Positions 8,065-15,486 of a DNA stretch of 37,846 nucleotides are shown here, one piece after another. The notes under the pieces are model-generated. The model worked only from the letters and a program-made list of their open reading frames with translations, did no database searches and was not told where the DNA came from. Source of the stretch: JAGDXO01 sp964541025 (GTDB taxonomy: Archaea > Thermoplasmatota > Thermoplasmata > Thermoplasmatales > GCA-001856825); assembly GCA_964541025.1 (NCBI GenBank), contig CAZIOW010000014.1, forward strand, positions 1-37,846, read 5' to 3'. Position 1 is the first letter of the stretch; every line of letters begins with the position of its first letter. A program made the position numbers and the translations under genes.

Positions 8065-8618
8065 CAGTTCGCCTCCTGAGTCTCATTTTGAGCTTGAGCT
8101 CCCGCTCTCATTGGATGAAGCTCGTTTGCAAATGGTGAATTTGGTGCATAACCTATCATGTCTTCCTGTTCCTTCAGCACCTTGAAACTGGGTATTGTGA
8201 CCTTCCTGTCTCCAACAACTATGTGACCATGAACTATCAGTTGCCTGGCCATATTGGGCGTTTTAGCCAGTCCCTTTCTGAACACAAGTGTCTGGAGTCT
8301 CCTGTCCAAAAATGACTCAACGTTCAAGGCAAGAATATCATCTGCTGTCGCATTTTCGGATAGTATCCCATATCTTGCCAGTTTTGATACAATGCTCCTC
8401 ATCAATTCCTGAGCCCTTTTATCTCCAAGCCTTAGACTCGCCTGAAGATCCCTTGCATTTCCCCTGTATTTCCTTAATTCAGATTCGGCCTTCCATAGTT
8501 CCCTCTTGTTTTTAAGGCCATATTTTCCAAGTATCTTATTCTCTGATTTTATCCTGGCACCTTCGAAGGGATGTCTTGGTGTTTCAAACTTTTTCCTGAT
8601 TTTCTTTGTGTCTCCCAT
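8064..8618 (-). CDS. rps4: 30S ribosomal protein uS4
   Basis: This 184-residue protein has the archaeal uS4 N-terminus (GDTKKIRKKFETPRHPFE), a central helical region, and the S4 RNA-binding domain (about 103-165: RRLQTLVFRKGLAKTPNMARQLIVHGHI is split across it). uS4 binds 16S rRNA early in 30S assembly. The C-terminus ends in an Ala/Gln-rich tail. A strong Shine-Dalgarno sequence GAGGTGGT lies 4 nt before the ATG, in the 11-nt gap after rps13, so it is an internal operon gene translated from its own ribosome-binding site. Confidence 0.97.
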   Translation of the reverse strand: MGDTKKIRKKFETPRHPFEGARIKSENKILGKYGLKNKRELWKAESELRKYRGNARDLQASLRLGDKRAQELMRSIVSKLARYGILSENATADDILALNVESFLDRRLQTLVFRKGLAKTPNMARQLIVHGHIVVGDRKVTIPSFKVLKEQEDMIGYAPNSPFANELHPMRAGAQAQNETQEAN

Positions 8619-8622
8619 TTAA

Positions 8623-8630
8623 ACCACCTC
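8623..8630 (-). promoter_or_regulatory. Shine-Dalgarno site of rps4
   Basis: Minus-strand GAGGTGGT sits 4 nt upstream of the rps4 ATG and overlaps the rps13 stop. It shows that internal operon genes in this organism do use SD-dependent initiation. Confidence 0.6.
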
Positions 8631-9121
8631 TATGCCCCTTCCTTCTTTTCACCGGCTGCGGGTGCCTCTTTCTTCTTAACTACACCAACGGCCAACCCTT
8701 TTCTTCCATTCGATCTTGTTCTCTGACCCCTGACCTTCTTCCCTCTCTCGTGCCTAATTCCCTTGTAACTTCTAATTCTTTTCATTCTGTTAATATCATC
8801 TGAGACAGCTACCTCCCAGTCAGGTCCTACTTTCAAAAGGTCTTGGCCAGTTTGAATATCATTCCTGTGGTTTAGAGCCCACTTTGGAATAATTTCTCCA
8901 TATTTCTTCTCTATAGCATCCTTGATTTCATCAAGCTTTTGATCATCAATTTCGCCAAGTTTTATATCCCTGGGTATTCCCAGCTTCTTAAGGAGAACTT
9001 CTGCAGTCCTGTAACCTATTCCCTTAATATTACTTAGCGCATATATTGCTGGCTTTGTTCCATCAAGGTTCGTGCTCGCAAGTCTAACTATATATTTTAT
9101 ATTTTCATTTTGATCTGCCAT
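8630..9121 (-). CDS. rps13: 30S ribosomal protein uS13
   Basis: This 163-residue protein has the uS13 core: IKYIVRLASTNLDGTKP, SNIKGIGYRTAEVLLKKLG (helix-hairpin-helix), and the basic C-terminal segment RSYKGIRHERGKKVRGQRTRSNGRKG. A short Lys/Glu/Ala-rich tail of about 15 residues follows, slightly longer than in many archaea. The protein sits in the 30S head and contacts 23S/5S rRNA and tRNA. It is the first gene of the rps13-rps4-rps11-rpoD run. Its TATA box is centred about 40 nt upstream, so this mRNA should carry a short leader of about 14 nt including GAGTGAT, a weak SD. Confidence 0.97.
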   Translation of the reverse strand: MADQNENIKYIVRLASTNLDGTKPAIYALSNIKGIGYRTAEVLLKKLGIPRDIKLGEIDDQKLDEIKDAIEKKYGEIIPKWALNHRNDIQTGQDLLKVGPDWEVAVSDDINRMKRIRSYKGIRHERGKKVRGQRTRSNGRKGLAVGVVKKKEAPAAGEKKEGA

Positions 9122-9155
9122 CGTATCACTCGAAGGGTATCACGATAAACCTTTC

Positions 9156-9167
9156 TAAATATAAATT
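9156..9167 (-). promoter_or_regulatory. TATA box of the rps13 operon
   Basis: Minus-strand AATTTATATTTA lies about 40 nt upstream of the rps13 ATG. Unlike most promoters here, it predicts a leadered transcript of roughly 14 nt. It shares the 137-bp divergent region with the lipB promoter. Confidence 0.5.
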
Positions 9168-9230
9168 CTTTTACCATTGGAAATATCCAGATATCATATA
9201 TAATAATAAAAAGATACTGAATCCTGAAAT

Positions 9231-9238
9231 TATAATAA
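9231..9238 (+). promoter_or_regulatory. TATA box of lipB
   Basis: TATAATAA is centred about 24 nt before the GTG start at 9259, consistent with a leaderless mRNA. Confidence 0.45.
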
Positions 9239-9258
9239 TTTGAAAGCTTTTATCATTT

Positions 9259-9903
9259 GTGATTGAAGCACAGGTCTGTATACCTACAGATTACCTAAGA
9301 TGTTTGGAATTTCAAAGAAAAATGAATAAGATGAGAAATGAGGATATTATTCCTGATACAATAATAGTAACGGAGCACGATGATACTTATACAGCAGGCA
9401 TACATTTTAACACTGAAAATGAGAAGAATTATACTGTACCAATAATAAAGGTTGAAAGGGGTGGGGCCCTCACCTATCACGGAAAGGGGCAAGTGGTCTT
9501 CTACTTTATTTTTAAATTGAATGAGAGAGGATTCAATGTCAAGGACCTGATTGTGAAAATACAGGAAGCAGTTAATCTTACACTATCAGATTATGGGCTT
9601 AAATCAGAGGGCAGGCTTTTCAAGGAAACTGGTGTATGGACAAATGGAAGGAAAATATGCTCCATAGGACTAGCTCTGAAAGGATTCTCTACACTTCATG
9701 GTATAGCGGTTAATGTAAATACTGATTTAAAGAAATTTTCATACATAAATCCATGCGATTTTGATCCCAGTGTGATGACATCACTTGAAAACGAGATTGG
9801 TAGGAGAGTTAATACCAATGAGTTCATTGAAAAGTTCTTGAATAATTTTTCATATATTTTATCTGAAAGGATCGCAATTAAAGAATGTGAAATAAATAAA
9901 TGA
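9259..9903 (+). CDS. lipB: Octanoyl-[carrier/lipoyl-domain] transferase LipB
   Basis: This is a 214-residue BPL/LPL-fold enzyme starting with GTG. The LipB motif RGGALTYHGKGQ (about 73-84) is followed by GVWTNGRKICSIGLAL, which holds the conserved lysine, and LHGIAVNVNTDL. The catalytic cysteine is in INPCDFD (normally PCG). The arrangement matches LipB rather than ATP-dependent LplA. LipB moves an octanoyl group to lipoyl domains of 2-oxoacid dehydrogenases or glycine-cleavage H protein before sulfur insertion. No lipoyl synthase or lipoyl-domain gene lies nearby. It is transcribed divergently from rps13. The donor (acyl-ACP or another thioester) in an archaeon is uncertain. Confidence 0.87.
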   Translation: MIEAQVCIPTDYLRCLEFQRKMNKMRNEDIIPDTIIVTEHDDTYTAGIHFNTENEKNYTVPIIKVERGGALTYHGKGQVVFYFIFKLNERGFNVKDLIVKIQEAVNLTLSDYGLKSEGRLFKETGVWTNGRKICSIGLALKGFSTLHGIAVNVNTDLKKFSYINPCDFDPSVMTSLENEIGRRVNTNEFIEKFLNNFSYILSERIAIKECEINK

Positions 9904-9945
9904 TTTGTTTTATTTATATATACAAATAATAAAAAAATTACCAAA

Positions 9946-9958
9946 AATATTTATTTTT
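9946..9958 (+). promoter_or_regulatory. TATA box of the lysine aminotransferase gene
   Basis: AATATTTATTTTT is centred about 24-28 nt before ATG 9976 (or ATG 9979), predicting a leaderless start at one of these adjacent ATGs. Confidence 0.45.
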
Positions 9959-9975
9959 AAAAGCAATTTTGTTGT

Positions 9976-11313
9976 ATGATGTCATTCGAAAGGATAGACC
10001 CTAAGGAAGTACATAAAATCATTGGATCTAGGATGCTTGCGGACGGGTTCGACATGGTACTTGACCTTGAAAAGAGCAAGGGAATGATACTTCACGACTC
10101 AAGGTTTAACAGAGATATACTTGATTTCTTTGGTTTTTTTGCTTCAAATCCAGTAGGAATAAACCATCCAGATATGTTCGATCCAGAATTCCTCAAAGAT
10201 CTGCAGATCGCAGCACTTAATAAGGTTACTAATTCCGATATATACACAGTTCAAATGGCAGAATTTGTCGATACTTTCTCAAGGACTGCTACTCCGCCTT
10301 ATATGAGATATATGTTCTTCGTAGAGGGTGGAGCCCTTGCAGTAGAGAATGCACTCAAGACCGCATTTGATTGGAAAATAAAGAAAAATTTTAAAAAGGG
10401 AATGAAAGAGGAAAAGGGAACGAAAATAATGCATTTAAAGGAAGCTTTCCATGGAAGGAGCGGTTATACTCTATCGCTTACTAATACCTACGATCCAAGG
10501 AAAACTCAATATTTCCCAAAATTTGACTGGCCGAGGGTCATTAACCCAAAGATAAAATTCCCAATGGATGCCAAATCTATTGAAGAAGTAGAGAAATTAG
10601 AGGAACAGGCTTTATCACAAATGCAAGGTTATTTCGAGAAATATAAGGATGATGTAGCGGCATTCATAATGGAACCTATACAGGGGGAGGGTGGAGACAA
10701 TCATTTCAGGAAGGAATTCATTCAGGAGGCATACAAGATAGTTCACGAGAATGATTCACTGTTCATAGTTGATGAGGTCCAGTCAGGAATGGGTATAACT
10801 GGCAAATGGTGGGCGCACCAGCATTTTGGTATTGAGCCTGATATCATAGCATTTGGCAAGAAGTCACAGGTTTGCGGTATTTTAGTAGGTAAGAAGATAG
10901 ATGAGGTTGAAGATAACGTGTTCAAGATACCTAGCAGAATAAATTCAACCTGGGGTGGAAATCTTGCTGATATGGTCAGGGCAAAGAAATACCTTGAAAT
11001 CATGGAAAAGGAGAAATTACTCGCAAATACGGAAAGGGTTGGAAAAATTCTTGTTGAAACTCTTAACAGCATCTATTACAAGTATCCAAAATTGATACAG
11101 AATCCAAGAGGCAGGGGACTGATGGATGCTTTTGACCTAAAAGATGAAAAGACAAGAGATGATTTCTATAACAGGCTATATTCGAAGGGAATCATGGCAC
11201 TCAAAGCTGCCGAGAAGACAATAAGACTTAGGCCACCGCTCATCGCATCTGAGGAAGATGTGAAGGTATTCGAACAGAAAGTTCTAGAAACACTGAAAGA
11301 AATGTCCCTGTAA
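9976..11313 (+). CDS. lat: L-lysine 6-aminotransferase (class III PLP aminotransferase)
   Basis: This is a 445-residue class III aminotransferase. The extended acceptor motif EPIQGEGGDNHFRKEF, FIVDEVQSGMGITGKWWAHQHFG and the PLP lysine in IIAFGKKSQVCG match the lysine epsilon-aminotransferase group (LAT) more closely than GABA or ornithine aminotransferases; the SQVCG after the lysine and WWAHQHFGIEPD are characteristic. It would transfer the epsilon amino group of lysine to 2-oxoglutarate, yielding aminoadipate semialdehyde/piperideine-6-carboxylate. No semialdehyde dehydrogenase or reductase gene lies beside it. ATGATG gives two adjacent starts. A TPR gene follows 41 nt downstream with AT-rich sequence that may carry its own promoter. 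Confidence 0.85.
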   Translation: MMSFERIDPKEVHKIIGSRMLADGFDMVLDLEKSKGMILHDSRFNRDILDFFGFFASNPVGINHPDMFDPEFLKDLQIAALNKVTNSDIYTVQMAEFVDTFSRTATPPYMRYMFFVEGGALAVENALKTAFDWKIKKNFKKGMKEEKGTKIMHLKEAFHGRSGYTLSLTNTYDPRKTQYFPKFDWPRVINPKIKFPMDAKSIEEVEKLEEQALSQMQGYFEKYKDDVAAFIMEPIQGEGGDNHFRKEFIQEAYKIVHENDSLFIVDEVQSGMGITGKWWAHQHFGIEPDIIAFGKKSQVCGILVGKKIDEVEDNVFKIPSRINSTWGGNLADMVRAKKYLEIMEKEKLLANTERVGKILVETLNSIYYKYPKLIQNPRGRGLMDAFDLKDEKTRDDFYNRLYSKGIMALKAAEKTIRLRPPLIASEEDVKVFEQKVLETLKEMSL

Positions 11314-11354
11314 AAGAGACAAATATTTTATTATTATTTTTTATATGCTTTATA

Positions 11355-11969
11355 ATGGATTTTAAAGTAGAAAAGAATCGTGAGAATAAGGAAGCTGATA
11401 AAAAGGTTGAAAAAGCAGAAGTATACTTTGATAGGGGTTCAAGGTATCTTTCATTGAAAAAATACAAAGATGCGATTGAGAACTTTGAAAAAGCTCTTGA
11501 ATTAGATAAGGAAGACTACGAAACAAGATTCAATCTCGCCGTTGCATATTTTCACGGAGGGAAATATGACAAGGCAATTGAGATTCTTGAAAAGCTTATT
11601 GAAGATGGGCATGAAGATCAGGATATATATTTCAATCTGGGGAGCATATTTCTTGAAATGAAGAAATATGCAAAGGCAATTGAATATTTGAAGAGAAGTG
11701 TGGAAATGGATGATTTATATCTTGAAGCATATGTGAATTTAGGTAATGCATTTTTTTACTCAAAGGACTACGATAAGGCAATTGAATATTATAACAAAGC
11801 AATAAATCTGAGTCCCCACGATGCAGATTACTATGTCAACAGGGGACTGGCATATTCTCTAAAGGGTGATAAAGCCACTGCCATTGCTGATCTTGAGAAA
11901 GCTCTATCCCTTGATCCCACAAACTCTAAAGCAAAGATGAATCTTCAGAAGATAGAGTCTGAATTTTAA
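11355..11969 (+). CDS. Small tetratricopeptide-repeat protein
   Basis: This 204-residue protein has a charged N-terminal stretch (1-25), then five consecutive 34-residue TPR units (about 26-197), each with the W/Y-x-L/N-G-A-Y...Y-x-x-A-I-x-x-(F/Y)-x-x-A-(L/I)-x-L pattern, for example YKDAIENFEKALELD and YDKAIEYYNKAINLSP. There is no signal peptide or membrane helix, so it is probably a cytosolic protein-protein adaptor. The partner is unknown. It lies between the lysine aminotransferase and the convergent GGGP synthase, whose stop it overlaps by 4 nt. Confidence 0.85.
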   Translation: MDFKVEKNRENKEADKKVEKAEVYFDRGSRYLSLKKYKDAIENFEKALELDKEDYETRFNLAVAYFHGGKYDKAIEILEKLIEDGHEDQDIYFNLGSIFLEMKKYAKAIEYLKRSVEMDDLYLEAYVNLGNAFFYSKDYDKAIEYYNKAINLSPHDADYYVNRGLAYSLKGDKATAIADLEKALSLDPTNSKAKMNLQKIESEF

Positions 11970-12682
11970 CCTTTAATTGTTTTAACTATTTCAACAAGTT
12001 TTGCGGGATCCTGTTCACCTATGGTGCCCGTTACTATGCTACTGGCTCCGGCGTCCATTATTGTTTTAGCTGTTTCCTTATCTCTTATACCTCCACCAAC
12101 GATCACAGGTACAGTGACATCCTCAGTAACTTTTCTTACCACTTCAGGATCTATGCTCTGGGGAGCACCTGAACCCGCTTCCATGTAAATTGCCTGGAAA
12201 CCTATTAGCTCAGCAGCATTTGCATAGGATAATGCAGTCTCCCAGTCTCTCCTGCCAATCAGTTTTGCCTTTCCCACTCTTCCCACCGTCATGCCTGGCT
12301 CAAATACAAGATAGGCAACTGAAATAACTTCCATTCTTGTCTTTTTCAAAAGTCTCGATGACATTACTTGATATCCGATTACATAATCCAGAGACAGTGA
12401 ATTAAGAAGGCTTAGATAAAAGATTGCATCCGCATTAACTGACAAAGCACCCGGATGGGAGGGGAATAGAACAACAGGCTTCTTTGTATGAGCCTTGATG
12501 ATTTTGACTGTCTCATCAACATTTTTCTGGTCAGTTCCGGTGGACCCTCCGACCAAGATTCCGTCTGTTCCTGCCCTATCAATCCTTTCCAGAACTTCCT
12601 CAATATTTCCAAAATAATTTTTATCAGGGTCTATTAGAGTAAGGTGTTTCATTCTGCCATACTTTATATTTTCAAGTATCAT
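11966..12682 (-). CDS. Geranylgeranylglyceryl phosphate synthase
   Basis: This 238-residue TIM-barrel enzyme has the family motifs HLTLIDPDK (13-21), GILVGGSTG, LFPSHPGALS, YMEAGSGAP and the C-terminal phosphate-binding VIVGGGIRDKE...IVTGT. It forms the first ether bond of archaeal lipids, joining geranylgeranyl diphosphate to sn-glycerol-1-phosphate. Its ATG overlaps the stop of the preceding UbiA-type gene by 4 nt, and that enzyme makes the second ether bond, so the two consecutive steps are co-transcribed and probably co-translated. The length is typical. The glycerol-1-phosphate dehydrogenase gene is not in the window. Confidence 0.95.
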   Translation of the reverse strand: MILENIKYGRMKHLTLIDPDKNYFGNIEEVLERIDRAGTDGILVGGSTGTDQKNVDETVKIIKAHTKKPVVLFPSHPGALSVNADAIFYLSLLNSLSLDYVIGYQVMSSRLLKKTRMEVISVAYLVFEPGMTVGRVGKAKLIGRRDWETALSYANAAELIGFQAIYMEAGSGAPQSIDPEVVRKVTEDVTVPVIVGGGIRDKETAKTIMDAGASSIVTGTIGEQDPAKLVEIVKTIKG

Positions 12683-13518
12683 AGTATGCCTCCAACAAGG
12701 AATGCTATAAGACCCGTTATCATAGCTAACTTAATGAAATTTTGGCCCTTTGATTGGTTAGAAAATGAATAAAATGCTGCCATTATAAATAGCAGGTCTG
12801 CAATTGACACTACAACCACGTACCATCCCTTCCACCCGAAGTAAAGATAAGGTACTGGTGAGAGGGAAATCGCCACCAATATGAAGAATGCAGCTGACAT
12901 TATGCTCATTTTGATTCCAATCTTCTTTGGCAGTGTTTTTCTGTTTATGTCCCCCTGTATATCCTCAACATCCTTTACTATCTCTCTTGCAAGATTAGCC
13001 AATATGGCCATAAGTGCCAGTATAACCACGATGTATGAAAATCTGATTGAAAGCGATCCGAATATAAAAACCAGACCTACCAGGAAAGAAATTATTACAT
13101 TTCCAACTAAACCAGATGCTTTGGCCTTCCATTCGTAAGAAATAAGTAAAGCTATTGCAATTATCACAATAGCCGTCTGGATTATATTGTAGAGTAAAAA
13201 CGACAAGATAATCCCAATGATGAAGAATATTATCGCAAGATTTCTTGCCGCTCTTTTGGATACCTCACCCGAAGGCAGTGGCCGGTTTGGATGATTTATT
13301 CTGTCGATTTCTAAATCAAAATAATCATTAATTATATTCCCTGCCATTAGGACAAAGAATACAGCAAGCATGGCTATGTACAGTTTAAAATTTAATAGGG
13401 CCTTCACGCTTTCTAATGCTACAATTCCCCCAATTAATGTACCAAGTGATGCCATTACAGCATTGACCGGTCTCAGAAGCCCAAGATAACCCTTCATTGT
13501 TAAGAGCGAAATGCTCAC
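12679..13518 (-). CDS. Digeranylgeranylglyceryl phosphate synthase (UbiA family)
   Basis: This 279-residue membrane prenyltransferase has about 8-9 hydrophobic helices. The two Asp-rich UbiA motifs are NDYFDLEIDRINHPNRPLPSG (split: NDYFDLEID plus NRPLPSG, about 64-83) and DVEDIQGDINRKTLPKKIG (about 182-200). It attaches the second geranylgeranyl chain to GGGP. The outer start is GTG at 13518 with a TATA-like TAAATTATT centred 27 nt upstream; an ATG at 13497 (MKGYLGLLRPVN) better matches the family N-terminus and also has an AT-rich box about 30 nt upstream. It is the first gene of the lipid pair. Confidence 0.93.
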   Translation of the reverse strand: MSISLLTMKGYLGLLRPVNAVMASLGTLIGGIVALESVKALLNFKLYIAMLAVFFVLMAGNIINDYFDLEIDRINHPNRPLPSGEVSKRAARNLAIIFFIIGIILSFLLYNIIQTAIVIIAIALLISYEWKAKASGLVGNVIISFLVGLVFIFGSLSIRFSYIVVILALMAILANLAREIVKDVEDIQGDINRKTLPKKIGIKMSIMSAAFFILVAISLSPVPYLYFGWKGWYVVVVSIADLLFIMAAFYSFSNQSKGQNFIKLAMITGLIAFLVGGIL

Positions 13519-13554
13519 AATTACATAAATTTGTTGTGTTAATAATTTATTATT

Positions 13555-14553
13555 CTATAAATTTTTTATTATATTTATATAATCATTTTCGGCAGCATCT
13601 GTCTTGATCCCTTTTTCATAAAAATTTGTCCTTCCTGCTTTAAACCCATTTTCCTGCAATTTATTTGTTATATTGTCTATACTCAATTCTTCATTTCCCC
13701 TGCTGTTAGTGAAGAATAGAAACATCATATCCTCATTCGAGAATCTTTCAAGCAATTTTATTGAATTTGTCGATAGGACCCTTCTATCTAGAGACGAGAT
13801 GGTTTCTTTATCGTATAGAACTCCCATGTATAGAGGGCCTATCTCATTCCCCCCTAGTTCTGTTTTCTTTATATCTGCCACACTCTTGTCAGATACCTTA
13901 GATCCCTTCCTGAATCTTACAAATGCCCTTATGTAGTGTTTTTCCCTTATTACTAATAAAGGGAAGCCCCCATACCCCAAAGATGCACTTCTTTTTAATA
14001 TATAACCCAGGAAAATCCGTGTTGCCAATTCTTTAGAATAAATTCCCCTTTGTGACATCCCTCCATATATTCTGAACCCCTTCCTCAGAGATTTTCCTTC
14101 CAGATTGGCTGTATCAGTCATTGTAATTCCAATAATTCCGTTGTTCTTCAAATTCAAAATTGCTGCTTCAATAAATCCTGATGGACTGCCATAAGGGTCT
14201 ATGTCAATATAATCCCATTTTCTTTCTGAGACCGCGGAAAAGAAATTTTTATTCCATACTTCCACACTAATATTATTTTCCTTTGCATTTTTCTGGATTA
14301 TTTCCACATTCCTTTTGTTAATATCATTGAGTACAACATTCCATCCGGCCTCTGAGGCTATTCTCAATCCTCTGATTCCAGTTCCGGCCATAGAATCCAG
14401 AGCGTTCCCCTTTTTGGCTTTTTTAAGAATTGCAACACTGAAATCCCTTGAAGTTTGCATCTCCCTGTTGAAGAAACCTTCTCCTCTGGAGCCTGGACCT
14501 TTTTCAAAACCCTTCAATATTTCCAGGCTTAGCGATCCTTCCTTAATAATCAA
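13555..14553 (-). CDS. trm1: tRNA (guanine-26 N2)-dimethyltransferase Trm1
   Basis: This 332-residue enzyme has the Trm1 opening KGPGSRGEGFFNREMQTSRD, the SAM-binding loop LDSMAGTGIRGLR (about 52-64), and the catalytic-type DYIDIDPYGSPSGF (about 113-126). A C-terminal domain follows (about 215-332). Trm1 dimethylates G26 at the D-arm/anticodon-arm junction of tRNA. It is a little shorter than many archaeal Trm1 proteins (usually near 370-380 residues) and lacks an obvious zinc cluster in the C-terminal part. It overlaps the upstream NTPase gene by 4 nt. Confidence 0.94.
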   Translation of the reverse strand: MIIKEGSLSLEILKGFEKGPGSRGEGFFNREMQTSRDFSVAILKKAKKGNALDSMAGTGIRGLRIASEAGWNVVLNDINKRNVEIIQKNAKENNISVEVWNKNFFSAVSERKWDYIDIDPYGSPSGFIEAAILNLKNNGIIGITMTDTANLEGKSLRKGFRIYGGMSQRGIYSKELATRIFLGYILKRSASLGYGGFPLLVIREKHYIRAFVRFRKGSKVSDKSVADIKKTELGGNEIGPLYMGVLYDKETISSLDRRVLSTNSIKLLERFSNEDMMFLFFTNSRGNEELSIDNITNKLQENGFKAGRTNFYEKGIKTDAAENDYINIIKNL

Positions 14554-15089
14554 GTTTCCTCTCCTTTCAGCAGCTGCACTATCTTATAGGGAAGCAAAGT
14601 TCTATTTATCTGTGTGACTTCAAGATTCCTTATGTCATCTCTCTTTTTGACCTCTTGAAGTAATGGATTCCTTCCCTTCTTGTGAAGTGTTATTATCATC
14701 ATCCTGTCCATTTCAAGAACTTCTTTTACCAGGTCGGTGTATTGTTTGCTTTCCTGCTCAACTTTTCCAATTTCATCTATCACTATAATATTCGCGTTAT
14801 CTTTGGCCCATTTTATTGCAGGTATAGCAACCTGATCAAATGCCTTTAGATCTACTCCGAATTTTCCTATCCTTATCCTTGAATTAATGCTCTTGTGAGC
14901 GAATATTATAGAATCTTTCGAATGCCAGTCAACGACCTTCAACCCTGCAGGTTCCTTATCCTCAAACACCTTTTCAGTTATGATACCACCTATAATATTA
15001 CCTTCCTTTTCCAAAATTTCAATTGTTTTGAGGAGTGTCTGTGTTTTTCCTACCCCCGGCAATCCTGCAAGAGAGACTTTCACCATCAT
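14550..15089 (-). CDS. THEP1-type nucleoside-triphosphatase
   Basis: This 179-residue P-loop protein has Walker A at GLPGVGKTQT (about 8-17), a GGIITEKV segment typical of the THEP1/YjdX NTPase group, and Walker B IIVIDEIGKVE (about 101-111). Family enzymes hydrolyse NTPs to NDPs with broad specificity, and the true cellular role is unsettled. It sits between mptD and trm1 with 4-nt overlaps on both sides, so the three are one operon. It starts with tandem ATGs. Alternatively it could be a nucleotide kinase-like protein, but the length and IDEIGKVE motif favour THEP1. Confidence 0.85.
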   Translation of the reverse strand: MMVKVSLAGLPGVGKTQTLLKTIEILEKEGNIIGGIITEKVFEDKEPAGLKVVDWHSKDSIIFAHKSINSRIRIGKFGVDLKAFDQVAIPAIKWAKDNANIIVIDEIGKVEQESKQYTDLVKEVLEMDRMMIITLHKKGRNPLLQEVKKRDDIRNLEVTQINRTLLPYKIVQLLKGEET

Positions 15090-15457
15090 TGTTTTATCAC
15101 CCTGAATGTCATCAGTGGATATTCCATTTCCTCGACAAAGTTCATGTTACCTTCTACCCTTGACCCTTTGTAATTTATTATCAGAGAAACGTTAAGCATA
15201 TCCCCTGTTAATGTCTTATATTTATATGATGATTGGTTCTTACCTATTTTATTTCTGTCTATATCAATCTTTACACTTTCCACAAATGGTTGAACCTTCA
15301 CTGCTCTTTCTATCGCTTTCTCAAGCATGTCCACATTGCTTTCATTTATGGGTATGCCCGTATACTGATGATAAATGGAACCCAATTTTATACCAGCCTC
15401 AAATATAGCCCTTTCCTGACTTGAGCAAGAAAAATACTTAGAAGCCGGATCTTCCAT
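15086..15457 (-). CDS. mptD: Archaeal dihydroneopterin aldolase MptD
   Basis: This 123-residue protein matches the archaeal MptD family (MJ1585-like): an N-terminal KYFSCSSQERAIFEAGIKLG (split by family as YF.CS.RERAIFEAGIKLG), then YHQYTGIPINESNVDMLEKAI, and a beta-rich C-terminal half. The enzyme cleaves dihydroneopterin to 6-hydroxymethyl-dihydropterin in tetrahydromethanopterin or folate-like cofactor synthesis. It is unrelated in sequence to bacterial FolB. The start ATG has a TATA-like TTAATATT 25 nt upstream, which overlaps the M20 stop codon. It leads the mptD-NTPase-trm1 operon. Confidence 0.85.
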   Translation of the reverse strand: MEDPASKYFSCSSQERAIFEAGIKLGSIYHQYTGIPINESNVDMLEKAIERAVKVQPFVESVKIDIDRNKIGKNQSSYKYKTLTGDMLNVSLIINYKGSRVEGNMNFVEEMEYPLMTFRVIKQ

Positions 15458-15476
15458 TAACCGTTATTAAGGCATC

Positions 15477-15486
15477 AATATTAATT
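15477..15486 (-). promoter_or_regulatory. TATA box of the mptD operon
   Basis: Minus-strand AATTAATATT is centred about 25 nt upstream of the mptD ATG and overlaps the end of the amidohydrolase gene, separating the two transcripts. Confidence 0.45.

Noticed and set aside
10743..11072. 109-codon minus-strand ORF inside the lysine aminotransferase
   Set aside because: Antisense to conserved aminotransferase motifs, with no start signals of its own.
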